The translations under genes were made by a program, and so were the position numbers. Source: Rubrivivax sp. (GTDB lineage Bacteria; Pseudomonadota; Gammaproteobacteria; Burkholderiales; Burkholderiaceae_C). From it: a stretch of 64,000 nt of DNA. Where the stretch lies: positions 1 through 64,000 of the forward strand of contig JAIXZR010000136.1 in the NCBI GenBank assembly GCA_027489455.1. The letters are read 5' to 3'. Under the pieces are notes generated by a model. That model was not told the origin of the DNA and searched no databases. It was given only the letters and a program-made list of their open reading frames with translations. Of this stretch, positions 39,700 through 48,534 are shown in pieces (within the stretch, counting starts at the first letter, position 1; every line of letters starts with the position of its first letter).

Positions 39700-39713
39700 C
39701 ACCGCTTCCGCCA
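39700..39713 (+). repeat. attR (14-bp copy of tRNA 3' end)
   Basis: CACCGCTTCCGCCA, identical to 30840..30853. Confidence 0.85.
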
Positions 39714-39742
39714 AGCTGTCCGCCCCGTGATGGCCGTGCCCC

Positions 39743-40522
39743 ATGCCTGCTGAGCAGCCCTTGCGCCACGCCATCGACCGCCGCCTGGGCCTGCTGCGTT
39801 CTTGGTGCGTGTACCGCGCCATCCCCTGGCGCGGGCTGCAGTTGCGGCGCTTCTACCGGCGCTTCGTACCCGCGGGCGGGTTGGCTTTTGATGTCGGCGC
39901 CCATGCCGGCAATCGCGTGGCAGCGTTTCGCGGGCTGGGGGCGCGGGTGGTGGCGCTCGAGCCGCAGGCGGATTTCGTGCGCCTGCTGCAGCGGCGCTTC
40001 GGCAGCGATCGCGATGTCACCGTGCTGCCGCAGGCCCTGGGCCGTGCGCCCGGGCAGGCCCAGCTGCTGGCCAGTGCGCGCACGCCGACGGTCAGTACGC
40101 TGTCGGCCGACTTCACGCGCCGCGCCGGCAGCAGCGCGTCTTTCCGCGGCGTGCAGTGGGCGCCGGGACCGGTGGTGGACGTGACGACGCTGGACGCGCT
40201 GATCGCCCGCCACGGCCGCCCGGACTTCTGCAAGATCGACGTCGAGGGCTTCGAGCACGAGGTGCTGCTGGGCCTGAGCCAGCCGCTGCCAGCGCTGTCG
40301 TTCGAGTTCCTGGTGCCGGTGCGGGACGTCGCCCTGGCCTGCATCGACCGGCTGGAAACGCTGGCTGCCGGCGGGCCGCAGCGCTACCGCTATGCCGTGT
40401 CTCTGGGTGAAAGCCAGCGGCTGCTTCAGCCCCAGGGCCTGGACGCTGAGGCCTTGCGCGGCTGGCTGCTGGCGCTGCCGCCGCAGGCGCCCTCGGGCGA
40501 TGTGCATGCCTGGTGGGGCTGA
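39743..40522 (+). CDS. FkbM family methyltransferase
   Basis: GLAFDVGAHAGNRVAAFRGLGARVVALEPQADFVRLLQRRF...DVTTLDALIARHGRPDFCKIDVEGFEHEVLLGL. Confidence 0.9.
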   Translation: MPAEQPLRHAIDRRLGLLRSWCVYRAIPWRGLQLRRFYRRFVPAGGLAFDVGAHAGNRVAAFRGLGARVVALEPQADFVRLLQRRFGSDRDVTVLPQALGRAPGQAQLLASARTPTVSTLSADFTRRAGSSASFRGVQWAPGPVVDVTTLDALIARHGRPDFCKIDVEGFEHEVLLGLSQPLPALSFEFLVPVRDVALACIDRLETLAAGGPQRYRYAVSLGESQRLLQPQGLDAEALRGWLLALPPQAPSGDVHAWWG

Positions 40523-42255
40523 CGGTCGCCCCGGCCCGGGCCTGGCCCGGCCGCGGCCAGCGCGCGCAGGATCTGCGGCAGCAGCCCGTGCATCGGCCCT
40601 TGCGCATCGGCCGGCAGCTGCAGGCCGGGCGTGAAGCCCTGGGCCTGGAAGGCCTGCAGAAGCTGCGGGCTGCTGCTGATGACGTGCACCGGCACGTCCC
40701 AGCTGGCCCCGGCACCGGCCACCAGGGCGGGGGGCTGGTGGTCGCCGACGATCACCCACAGCAGATCGCAAGGTGCGCGCTGGCGCAGGTAGCCGGCCCA
40801 CCAGCCGAACTGGTAGCGCAGCGCGTCGATGTGCCCCGCCAGCGGCTGCTGCAGCGCCAGAGGCTGCGCCAGCGCAGCCGCCGCGTCGCCCGGGCTGTAG
40901 GCCAAGGCGGCCCGGGGCCCGGACAGCGCCGCCCAATCGGCCACCAGCGGCGGCAGCGGGTGGAAGGGCGCGTGCGTGCTGATGGTGGGGAAGACGACCA
41001 GCCGCGGCGGCCTGTCTGGCGATGCGCTGGCGCCAGCGGCCAGCTCCTGGTCGTGCAGCGCCGCCATCGCTGCCTGGTCGGGGATGCGCCAGTAGCCGAA
41101 ATCCGGCCCCGTGTAGCCAATGGCGGCGTCGTCGGCCACGCGGCTGAAGCCGTAGAACGCGCCCTCGGGCCAGGCGCGCTTGAGGCCGGGCATCCAGGCC
41201 ACCGTGCGGTAGCCGCGGGCGGCCAGGTGGCTCACCAGGGTCGGCCGGCGGCTGGCCAGCAGCAGGGCGTGGTGGCCGGGGTCGGCCATCGGCAGGCCGG
41301 CCAGCAGGCTGGCATGGGCCAGCCAGGAGCCGCCGCCGAAGGTGGGCGAGCGCACGCGCGCCGTCACCACGCCGCGGCCGCTGTCGGCGATGGCGCGCGC
41401 CAGCTCGGCACGCGGTGCCGCCAGGGCGGCGGCCACGGCGGGCAGATCGCTGCTGACGGCGCCGTAGCTTTCGGCAAACATCAGCAGGATGTCGGGGGCC
41501 CGCGCCGCGCCATGCCCCGGCCGGGCCGGGCAGTGGCCCCCGGGGGAGGGACCGGCGGCAGGCCCGCCCGGCCCGAGCGGGGGCAGTGCCGCCAGTGGCG
41601 CGTCCAGCCCGGGCACCGGCGCCAGCACCGCGTCGCCCTGGCCGGGCACCAGCACACGCCACATCAGCAGCGCCTGCTGCTGCAAGGTGGGCGCCAGCGG
41701 CAGGGCGAAGAACCAGCGCGTGTCGCGCCCATCCGGCACATAAGCCGCAAAGCACAGCACCAGCGCGGCCACGGTGGCCACCAGCGGCCGCCGGGCCGGC
41801 GCCCAGGCCAGACAGCGGGCCAGCGCCTGGATCGCGACGCGCACCAGCACCGTCAGCGCGACCGCCGCCAGCAGGGCGGCGGTGGCCACGGCCGCCAGCT
41901 GCGCGGCCGACAACGATGCGGCCAGCACCTGCAGCAAATCCAGCGCATGGCGGCCGTCCCAGTAGATGTTCACCGGCCGGCCCAGCACGGCCGGGGCGGT
42001 GACGTCGGCATAGCGCACCGCGACCAGCGCCATGAAGCCCAGCGCCAGCGCCGTGGCCGCGCGTGCGCGCAGCGGCCCGCGCCAGGCCACCCAGCCCAGC
42101 AGGGCCAGCACGCCCAGGCAGAGCTCGAAGGACAGCCGCGGGTTCAGGTGCACGCCGAAGCCGGGCCAGCGGTTTTCGAAAGTCAGCAGCGCATTCAACA
42201 GCGCAAAGGCCAGCCCGAAGCGCAGGCCCCAGGCCACCGGCGCGGGCAGGTTCAC
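40426..42255 (-). CDS. Membrane sulfatase/alkaline-phosphatase-superfamily protein (LTA synthase-like; GTG start)
   Basis: N-terminal TM helices; DILLMFAESYGAVSSDLP...FGGGSWLAHASLLAG...VVFPTISTHAPFHPLPPL...LLWVIVGDHQPP. Confidence 0.8.
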   Translation of the reverse strand: MNLPAPVAWGLRFGLAFALLNALLTFENRWPGFGVHLNPRLSFELCLGVLALLGWVAWRGPLRARAATALALGFMALVAVRYADVTAPAVLGRPVNIYWDGRHALDLLQVLAASLSAAQLAAVATAALLAAVALTVLVRVAIQALARCLAWAPARRPLVATVAALVLCFAAYVPDGRDTRWFFALPLAPTLQQQALLMWRVLVPGQGDAVLAPVPGLDAPLAALPPLGPGGPAAGPSPGGHCPARPGHGAARAPDILLMFAESYGAVSSDLPAVAAALAAPRAELARAIADSGRGVVTARVRSPTFGGGSWLAHASLLAGLPMADPGHHALLLASRRPTLVSHLAARGYRTVAWMPGLKRAWPEGAFYGFSRVADDAAIGYTGPDFGYWRIPDQAAMAALHDQELAAGASASPDRPPRLVVFPTISTHAPFHPLPPLVADWAALSGPRAALAYSPGDAAAALAQPLALQQPLAGHIDALRYQFGWWAGYLRQRAPCDLLWVIVGDHQPPALVAGAGASWDVPVHVISSSPQLLQAFQAQGFTPGLQLPADAQGPMHGLLPQILRALAAAGPGPGRGDRQPHQACTSPEGACGGSASSQPRKASASRPWG

Positions 42256-42905
42256 TGCCGCACGGCCTCGAACTCGATGATCAGCGCTACCTCGTCGCCC
42301 ACCCAGCCGTTGGCCACGGCGTAGTTCATGCCGAAGCTGCTGCGCTTGAAGCTGCCGCGCGCCGACACGCCCATCACGTAGGGCTTGCGGCCGATGCCGC
42401 CGATCGGCGATTCGGCGCTCTTGTTCCAGGTGGCCTGCAGCGTCAGCGGCTGGGTCTTGCCCAGCAGCTGCAGCTGCCCGGCGATCTCGAACGTGCGCTC
42501 GCCCGTGCGGCGCGCGGTGTCGGCGGTGAAGACCATGCGCGGGTGCTCGCTGCTGTTCAGGAAATCCGGGCCCTTGAGGTGGTCGTCGCGCTTGCGCTGG
42601 TTGCTGAAGACACTGGCCGTGTCGACTTCGATGCGCACAGCGCTCAGCCGTGCCGTGGCCTCGTCGAAGCTGTAGCTGCCGCGCGCGGTGCGGAACATCC
42701 CCAGCGTCTTGGCGTAGCCGATGTGGTCGACGAGGAAGGCCACCGTCAGGTGGTCGGGGTCGATCTCGTAGCGGGCGGCCTGGGCCTGCGCTGGCACGGA
42801 CGGCAGCCAGGCCGCGGCCAGCGCGACGATGGCCGCGGCGGCGCGGCCCCGCCAGGCGCTGGGCCTGCGGGCCAGGACGATGGGCGAGAGGAAGAAAGCA
42901 GGCAT
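42252..42905 (-). CDS. YceI family protein
   Basis: Signal peptide; ARYEIDPDHLTVAFLVDHIGYAKTLGMFRTARGSYSFDEATARLSAVRIEVDTASVFSNQRKRDDHLKGPDFLNSSEHPRMVF. Confidence 0.93.
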   Translation of the reverse strand: MPAFFLSPIVLARRPSAWRGRAAAAIVALAAAWLPSVPAQAQAARYEIDPDHLTVAFLVDHIGYAKTLGMFRTARGSYSFDEATARLSAVRIEVDTASVFSNQRKRDDHLKGPDFLNSSEHPRMVFTADTARRTGERTFEIAGQLQLLGKTQPLTLQATWNKSAESPIGGIGRKPYVMGVSARGSFKRSSFGMNYAVANGWVGDEVALIIEFEAVRQ

Positions 42906-42907
42906 GG

Positions 42908-43729
42908 TCAGTTCTCCAGGCGGGGGGTGGGTGGGCGTAGCGTGCGCGCCTGTGCCAGCGCCTGCACGTCGATGGCGAACGATGCCCCCAGCAGCGCCAG
43001 GCTGCCGGCGGCCAGGGTGCTGGCCATTGCTGGCGGCAGCACCGGCGCCAGACAGCACACCAGGCTGGTGATCTGCACCACGCACACCGCCTGGCGGCGC
43101 CGGCTGGGGGCCAGCGGCGCGGCCAGCCAGGGCCAGAAGCGGGCGGCCGCGACGAAGGCATAGCGCATCAGCCCGGCGGCCAGCACCCAGGGCCCGGCCT
43201 GCCCGGCCTGCCAGACCAGCAGACACAGCAGCAGGGTGTAGGCGGCGTCGGTTTCCATGTCGAAGCGCGCGCCAAAGGCACTGGCCAGCCCGCTGCGGCG
43301 CGCCAACGCGCCGTCCAGCGCGTCCAGCACCGCCGTCAGCGTGGCCAGCGCCACCACGCCCCAGGCCAGCGTGCTGACGGCACCCGCGGCACCCGCGACC
43401 GGTCGATCCGCGCCCCAGGGGCCCGCCAGCAAGCCGGCCAACAACCCGGCCAGCAGCAGGCGCAGGTAACTCACGCGGTTGGCCGGGCCAAAGCGCGCAT
43501 GCGGGTGCGCGCCCGTACCCAGCCCGCGCCACACCAGCAGGGTCCCGGCGCCGCACCACAGCAAGGCCAGCACGACGAAGCCCGGGCCGAAGCCCCGGGC
43601 CCAAGCGGCGGCCAGGGCCGGCAGCAGCACGATCGCCGCCAGGGCGCCCATGTCGCGCGCCGCGCTGGCCCGCAGGCCGGGCCGGGCTGCAGGCCAGGGT
43701 GACAAAGGGCGGGGCACCGACGCATCCAT
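42908..43729 (-). CDS. CDP-alcohol phosphatidyltransferase family membrane protein
   Basis: DALDGALARRSGLASAFGARFDMETDA matches the DGxxAR...GxxxDxxxD motif. Confidence 0.87.
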   Translation of the reverse strand: MDASVPRPLSPWPAARPGLRASAARDMGALAAIVLLPALAAAWARGFGPGFVVLALLWCGAGTLLVWRGLGTGAHPHARFGPANRVSYLRLLLAGLLAGLLAGPWGADRPVAGAAGAVSTLAWGVVALATLTAVLDALDGALARRSGLASAFGARFDMETDAAYTLLLCLLVWQAGQAGPWVLAAGLMRYAFVAAARFWPWLAAPLAPSRRRQAVCVVQITSLVCCLAPVLPPAMASTLAAGSLALLGASFAIDVQALAQARTLRPPTPRLEN

Positions 43730-43777
43730 CGGCGCGACCGTACCATCAGCCGCTGCCCCCCACCCCGCCTGCCCGTC

Positions 43778-44794
43778 TTGACCTCACCCCCGCTGCCGAC
43801 AAGCCCTGCCCTGGCGCGCGCCTGCTGGACCGTCCGCCCCGGCCACGCCGAGCTGCGCCCCGAGACCCTGCCGCCGCTGGCGCCCGGGCAGGTGCGCGTG
43901 CGCAGCCTGTTCGGGGCCGTCAGCCGCGGCACCGAGGGCCTGGTCTGGCGCGGCGAGGTGCCGACGAGCGAATGGCAGCGCATGCGGGCGCCGTTCCAGG
44001 CCGGTGACTTCCCGGGGCCGGTGAAGTACGGCTACATCAACGTCGGCCGGGTGGAAGACGGCCCGGCGGCGCTGCGCGGGCAAGAGGTTTTCTGCCTGCA
44101 TCCGCACCAGGATGTCTACCAGGTGCCGGCCGACGCCGTGCTGCCCCTGCCCGCCGGCCTGCCCCCGCAGCGCGCCGTGCTGGCCGCGCTGCTGGAAACC
44201 GCCATCAACGCGTTGTGGGACGCCCCGCCGCGCGTGGGCGACCGTGTCGCCGTCGTCGGCGGCGGCGCGCTCGGGCTGCTGGTGGCCTGGCTGGCCGCAC
44301 GCGTGCCCGGCTGCACCGTGCAGGTGGTGGACACACAGCCCGCGCGGGCCGCCATCGCCGCTGCGCTGGGCGCGGGCTTTGCGCTGCCGCAGGCAGCAGC
44401 GGCAACGGCAACGGGCGACGCCGATCTCGTCGTCCACACCAGCGGGCAGGCCGAGGGCCTGGCCACCGCGCTGCAGCTGGCCGGGCAGGAAGCCACGGTG
44501 CTGGAGCTCAGCTGGTACGGCAGCCGCGCCGTGCCGGTGCCGCTGGGCCAGGCCTTCCACGCCCGGCGGCTGGTGCTGCAGAGCTCGCAGGTGGGCAGCG
44601 TGGCCGCGCCGCAGCGCCCGCGCTGGACGCACCGGCGCCGCCTGGCCCTGGCGCTGCAGCTGCTGGCCGCGCCGGAACTGGACGTCCTCGTCACCCACGC
44701 CGCGCCCTTCGATGCCCTGCCCCAGGTGCTGGCGCGCCTGGCGGGCGGCGGCGATGCCGGCGACGTGCTCTGCCACCGCATCGACTACGCCTGA
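43778..44794 (+). CDS. MDR-family (zinc-type alcohol dehydrogenase-like) oxidoreductase, zinc ligands not evident
   Basis: [22 protein letters not shown]...[18 protein letters not shown]...[24 protein letters not shown] start. Confidence 0.8.
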   Translation: MTSPPLPTSPALARACWTVRPGHAELRPETLPPLAPGQVRVRSLFGAVSRGTEGLVWRGEVPTSEWQRMRAPFQAGDFPGPVKYGYINVGRVEDGPAALRGQEVFCLHPHQDVYQVPADAVLPLPAGLPPQRAVLAALLETAINALWDAPPRVGDRVAVVGGGALGLLVAWLAARVPGCTVQVVDTQPARAAIAAALGAGFALPQAAAATATGDADLVVHTSGQAEGLATALQLAGQEATVLELSWYGSRAVPVPLGQAFHARRLVLQSSQVGSVAAPQRPRWTHRRRLALALQLLAAPELDVLVTHAAPFDALPQVLARLAGGGDAGDVLCHRIDYA

Positions 44795-44832
44795 AGCCAC
44801 CACCCACCTCACTGCCGGAAAGCCGCCCCGCG

Positions 44833-45282
44833 ATGTATGCCATCAATGTCCGTGACCATTTCATGATCGCCCACAGCTTCCGCGGCGACGTCTTCGGGCC
44901 GGCGCAGCGCCTGCACGGCGCCACCTACGTCGTCGATCTGGAACTGCAGCGCGAAGCGCTGGACGCCGACGGCATCGTCGTCGACATCGGCCTGGCCACG
45001 CAGGTGCTGCGCGAAGAGCTGGCGGCGCTGAACTTCCGCAACCTGGACGAGCTGCCGCAGTTCGCCGGCCGCAACACCACGACCGAGTTCCTGGCGCGCG
45101 AGATCTTCGACCGCATCGCCGCGCGCATCGCCGCCGGCGCGCTGGGCCCGCACGCGCTGCCGGGCCCGGGCACGCCAGGGCTGGCCCGCATGCGCGTGCG
45201 GCTGAACGAATCGCACGTGGCCTGGGCCGCCTACGAAGCGCCGCTGCCGGCGGCCGGGCGCACGGCCAGCGATGGCGGCTGA
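44833..45282 (+). CDS. 6-pyruvoyl-tetrahydropterin synthase/QueD-like protein, divergent
   Basis: [35 protein letters not shown]...[23 protein letters not shown]...[16 protein letters not shown]. Confidence 0.82.
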   Translation: MYAINVRDHFMIAHSFRGDVFGPAQRLHGATYVVDLELQREALDADGIVVDIGLATQVLREELAALNFRNLDELPQFAGRNTTTEFLAREIFDRIAARIAAGALGPHALPGPGTPGLARMRVRLNESHVAWAAYEAPLPAAGRTASDGG

Positions 45283-46357
45283 CCGCCAGCTGGCCTTCCT
45301 GCTGCCCGGCGACTGGCACACGCCCACGGGCGGGTACCAGTACGACCGCCGCATCGCCCAGGCCCTGGTGGAAGACGGCTGGCAAGTGGCCCCGCTGCAC
45401 GCCGACGGCGCCTGGCCGCAGCCCGAAGCCGCCACGCTGGCGCAGGCGGCCGCGTTGGTCGACGCCCTGCCCGACGGCCGACGCGTGCTGGCCGACGGCC
45501 TGGCCTACGGCGTGCTGGACACCCTGGTAGCCCGCCATGCCCGCCGGCTGCGCTGGGTGGCCCTGGTGCACCACCCGCTGCACCTGGAAGCCGGCCTGCC
45601 CGCCGCCCGCCGCGCCGCGCTGCAGGCCAGCGAGGCACGCGCGCTGCAGCACGCCCGCCAGGTGGTGGTGACGAGCGCGCACACCGCGCAGGACGTGGCC
45701 GCGCTGGGCGTGCCGGCCGGGCGCATCGCGGTCGTTGAACCCGGCACCGATCCGGCGCCCGCCGCCGCGGCATCGCCGCCGGTCGCGCCGGTCGCAACGG
45801 ACGGCGCCCCAGCCCCGGTGCAGCTGCTGTGCGTGGCCACGCTGACGCCGCGCAAGGGGCACGATCTGCTGCTGCAGGCCCTGGCCGGGCTGGCCGCCCT
45901 GCCCTGGCAGCTGCACTGCGTGGGCAGCCTGCAGCGCGACCCGGCCACGGCCCGGCAGCTGCAAGCCGCAGCGCAGGCCGCCGGGCTGGGCGCGCGCGTG
46001 GCCTGGCATGGCGAGATCGACGCCGCGCAGCTGCAGACGCACTATGCCGCAGCCGATCTGCTGGTGCTGCCTTCACGGCACGAGGGCTACGGCATGGTCG
46101 TGGCCGAAGCCCTGGCCGCCGGCCTGCCAGTGCTGGCCAGCGATGCCGGCGCGCTGGCGCAAACCCTGCCGCCGCAGGCCGGCTGGCATGTGCCGGCCGG
46201 CGACGCCGCGGCCCTGCAGGCGGCGCTGCAGCGTCTGATCACGGACCCCGCGCTGCGCGCTCGCCTGGCTGCAGGCGCCCGCGCCGCCGGCCGCCAGCTG
46301 CCCGGCTGGCCCGCCCAGGCCCGCCGCCTGGCCGCGGTGCTGGACGCCCTGCCGTGA
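45272..46357 (+). CDS. Glycosyltransferase family 4 protein
   Basis: [28 protein letters not shown]...[20 protein letters not shown]...[32 protein letters not shown]. Confidence 0.92.
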   Translation: MAADRQLAFLLPGDWHTPTGGYQYDRRIAQALVEDGWQVAPLHADGAWPQPEAATLAQAAALVDALPDGRRVLADGLAYGVLDTLVARHARRLRWVALVHHPLHLEAGLPAARRAALQASEARALQHARQVVVTSAHTAQDVAALGVPAGRIAVVEPGTDPAPAAAASPPVAPVATDGAPAPVQLLCVATLTPRKGHDLLLQALAGLAALPWQLHCVGSLQRDPATARQLQAAAQAAGLGARVAWHGEIDAAQLQTHYAAADLLVLPSRHEGYGMVVAEALAAGLPVLASDAGALAQTLPPQAGWHVPAGDAAALQAALQRLITDPALRARLAAGARAAGRQLPGWPAQARRLAAVLDALP

Positions 46358-47400
46358 CGGACAGCGCGGCGGCCAGCGCCCCCGCCGGCTTCAGCGCCCG
46401 CTGGCTGCAGCAGCGCGAAGCCTTCGACGCCCGCGCCCGCGACGCAGCGGCGCCCACGCTGGGCCTGCAGCACCTGCAGGCCTGGCGCGCGCAACGGCTG
46501 GCCGGCCCGGCCCCGGCCACCCCCGCGCTGCCGCCGCTGCGCGTGCTGGACCTGGCTTGTGGCACGGGTGCCAACCTGCGCTGGCTGGCACCGCGGCTGG
46601 GCGGGGCCCAGCAATGGCTGGCCGTGGACCACGACGCCGCGCTGCTGCGGGCCTGGCCGGCGGCGCTGGCGCGCGCGCAAGCCGGGCCGCCGCTGGCGGG
46701 CCATCTCCCCGCGCCGGGGGGCGCCCGCCACGGCATCGGCCACCCGCTGGTGCACGCCGGCCCGGGCTTCCGCGCCGAGATCGTGCGCCAGCAGGCCGAT
46801 CTGTCGCAGTCGCTGGACGCCCTGCCCTGGCACGCCGCGCACCTGGTGACGGCGTCGGCGCTGCTGGATCTGGTGGGCCAGCCGTGGCTGCAGGCGTTCG
46901 TCGCGGCCGCTGCGCGGGCACGCGTGGCCGTGCTGGTGGCGCTGACGGTGGACGGGCGCGACAACTGGGGCCCGGCAGGCATGCCGGCGGCCGGGCGGGC
47001 GACTTCACCCGCGTCACCCGCGTCACCCACGCAGGCCCAGGCGCTGGCGGCTGACGATGCGCATGTCGCCGCCCTCTTTGCGGCCCACCAGCAGCGCGAC
47101 AAGGGCCTGGGCGGCCCGGCCCTGGGGCCGGCGGCGGCCCGGGCGCTGGTGCGGGCACTGCGCCAGGCGGGCTACCGCGTGCAGGCCGCGCGCAGCGACT
47201 GGCAGCTGCCGGGCGCAGGCGACCCCGCCGCCGCCCGCCTGCAGCGCGCGCTGATCCGCGGCATGGCAGGCGCCGCGATCGAGCAATCCCCCGCCGACGC
47301 CGCGCGCGTGCTGGCCTGGCGGCGGCAGCGGCTGGCGGCGGCGCGCCGCTGCACCCTGAGCATCGGCCACCTGGACGTGCTGGGGCTGCCGCCCGATTGA
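46354..47400 (+). CDS. Class I SAM-dependent methyltransferase (GTG start)
   Basis: LRVLDLACGTGANLRWLAPRLGGAQQWLAVDHD; ATG/TGA-type 4-nt overlap with the GT4 gene. Confidence 0.85.
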   Translation: MTDSAAASAPAGFSARWLQQREAFDARARDAAAPTLGLQHLQAWRAQRLAGPAPATPALPPLRVLDLACGTGANLRWLAPRLGGAQQWLAVDHDAALLRAWPAALARAQAGPPLAGHLPAPGGARHGIGHPLVHAGPGFRAEIVRQQADLSQSLDALPWHAAHLVTASALLDLVGQPWLQAFVAAAARARVAVLVALTVDGRDNWGPAGMPAAGRATSPASPASPTQAQALAADDAHVAALFAAHQQRDKGLGGPALGPAAARALVRALRQAGYRVQAARSDWQLPGAGDPAAARLQRALIRGMAGAAIEQSPADAARVLAWRRQRLAAARRCTLSIGHLDVLGLPPD

Positions 47401-47409
47401 GGGCGGCCC

Positions 47410-48459
47410 TCAGCCGCCGGGCGCGGCAGCGGCCCGGTCCGGGGCCAGGGCCAGGTCCAGGTCCAGGTCCAGGTCCAGATCCCAGAGCATGTCGTCGCCC
47501 AGCGCCAGGCGGCGTGCCGGTGGGCGCAGGCAATCGGCCATGCGCAGCGGCGCAGGCTGCTGCAGGCCGCGACGCCCGGCGCCGATGATCACGGGCGCCG
47601 TCACCAGGTGCAGGCGCTGCAGCAGCCCGGCAGCCAGGCAGCGCGACACCGTCACGCCGCCGCCTTCCACCAGCAGCACGCGCACGCCGCGCTGTGCCAG
47701 TGCGGCGAAGGCCAGCGCCAGCTGCGGGCCGGGCCGGGCTGCGGGTGCGCCTTCGGCGGCAGGGCCTGCCGGCAGCAGGCCGTCCACCGCCAGCACTTCG
47801 GCGCCGCCGGGGGCCCGGCGCGCCTGGGCGGCCGCGGCATGCCGGCTGTCGCACAGCCACAGCGTGGGCGCCCGCCCGTCGCTCAGCACCCGCGCCCGGC
47901 CATCCAGCCGGGCAGCCGGGTCCAGCACCACGCGCAGCGGTTGCGGGCCGGGCACGTGGCGGGTCGTGAGCTGCGGGTCGTCGGCCGCCACCGTGCCGGC
48001 ACCCACCAGCACCGCATCGCACAGCGCGCGCAGGCGGTGCAGGTGCACCAGGCTCTGCGGGCCGGTGACGTAGTACGAATCACCGCTGGCCGTGGCCACG
48101 CAGCCGTCCAGGCTCTGGCCCAGCTGGCCCAGCGCCCAGGGCCGGGCGGGCGCAGCCGGGGTGGCCGCATCGTCGGCCGCCCAGCGCGCGGCCAGCAGCG
48201 GCGCGTACAGCGACAGCCAGTCGGCGCTGGCGGGCGTGATCGCATCGGCCAGGCCGTGGGCGCAGGCGCTGGCGTTGCCGGCCGCCCCGCCCGGCTGCCA
48301 GGCCCGCCATGCCGCGCGAGCCGCCGCCCGGCCCGCGGGGCCAGCGCTGCGCGCCTGCAGCAGGACCTGCCAGAGCGCCGGCCAGTCGGCCGGCATGGGC
48401 ACGGCAGGGCTGGCCGGGGCCGGGGCCGGCCCGGGCGGGTGGGGTGGGCGGGACGACAT
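47410..48459 (-). CDS. RibD C-terminal (reductase)-domain protein, no deaminase domain
   Basis: ALGQLGQSLDGCVATASGDSYYVTGPQSLVHLHRLRALCDAVLVGAGTVAADDPQLTTR...GVRVLLVEGGGVTVSRCLAAGLLQRLHLVTAPVIIGAGRRGL. Confidence 0.87.
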   Translation of the reverse strand: MSSRPPHPPGPAPAPASPAVPMPADWPALWQVLLQARSAGPAGRAAARAAWRAWQPGGAAGNASACAHGLADAITPASADWLSLYAPLLAARWAADDAATPAAPARPWALGQLGQSLDGCVATASGDSYYVTGPQSLVHLHRLRALCDAVLVGAGTVAADDPQLTTRHVPGPQPLRVVLDPAARLDGRARVLSDGRAPTLWLCDSRHAAAAQARRAPGGAEVLAVDGLLPAGPAAEGAPAARPGPQLALAFAALAQRGVRVLLVEGGGVTVSRCLAAGLLQRLHLVTAPVIIGAGRRGLQQPAPLRMADCLRPPARRLALGDDMLWDLDLDLDLDLALAPDRAAAAPGG

Positions 48460-48534
48460 CGCCGCATCATCGCAGGCGCGGTGATTCCGGCCCCCCGCCA
48501 GCCAGGGCGGCATCGAGCGGCTATCCTGCCCCCG

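Larger units (their letters stand above)
30840..39713. mobile_element. Integrated satellite-like element in tRNA-Ser (about 8.9 kb)
   Basis: 14-bp direct repeat CACCGCTTCCGCCA at the tRNA 3' end and at 39700..39713; integrase next to the tRNA; AlpA-like, primase, helicase and HK97-type capsid genes inside. Confidence 0.88.

Noticed and set aside
30840-39713. Complete prophage
   Set aside because: Only integrase, replication and one capsid gene recognised; no terminase, portal, tail or lysis genes, so a satellite fits better.
40426-43161. 911-aa minus-strand ORF
   Set aside because: Upstream part is an out-of-frame shadow of YceI and CDP-alcohol phosphatidyltransferase; true start likely GTG at 42255.
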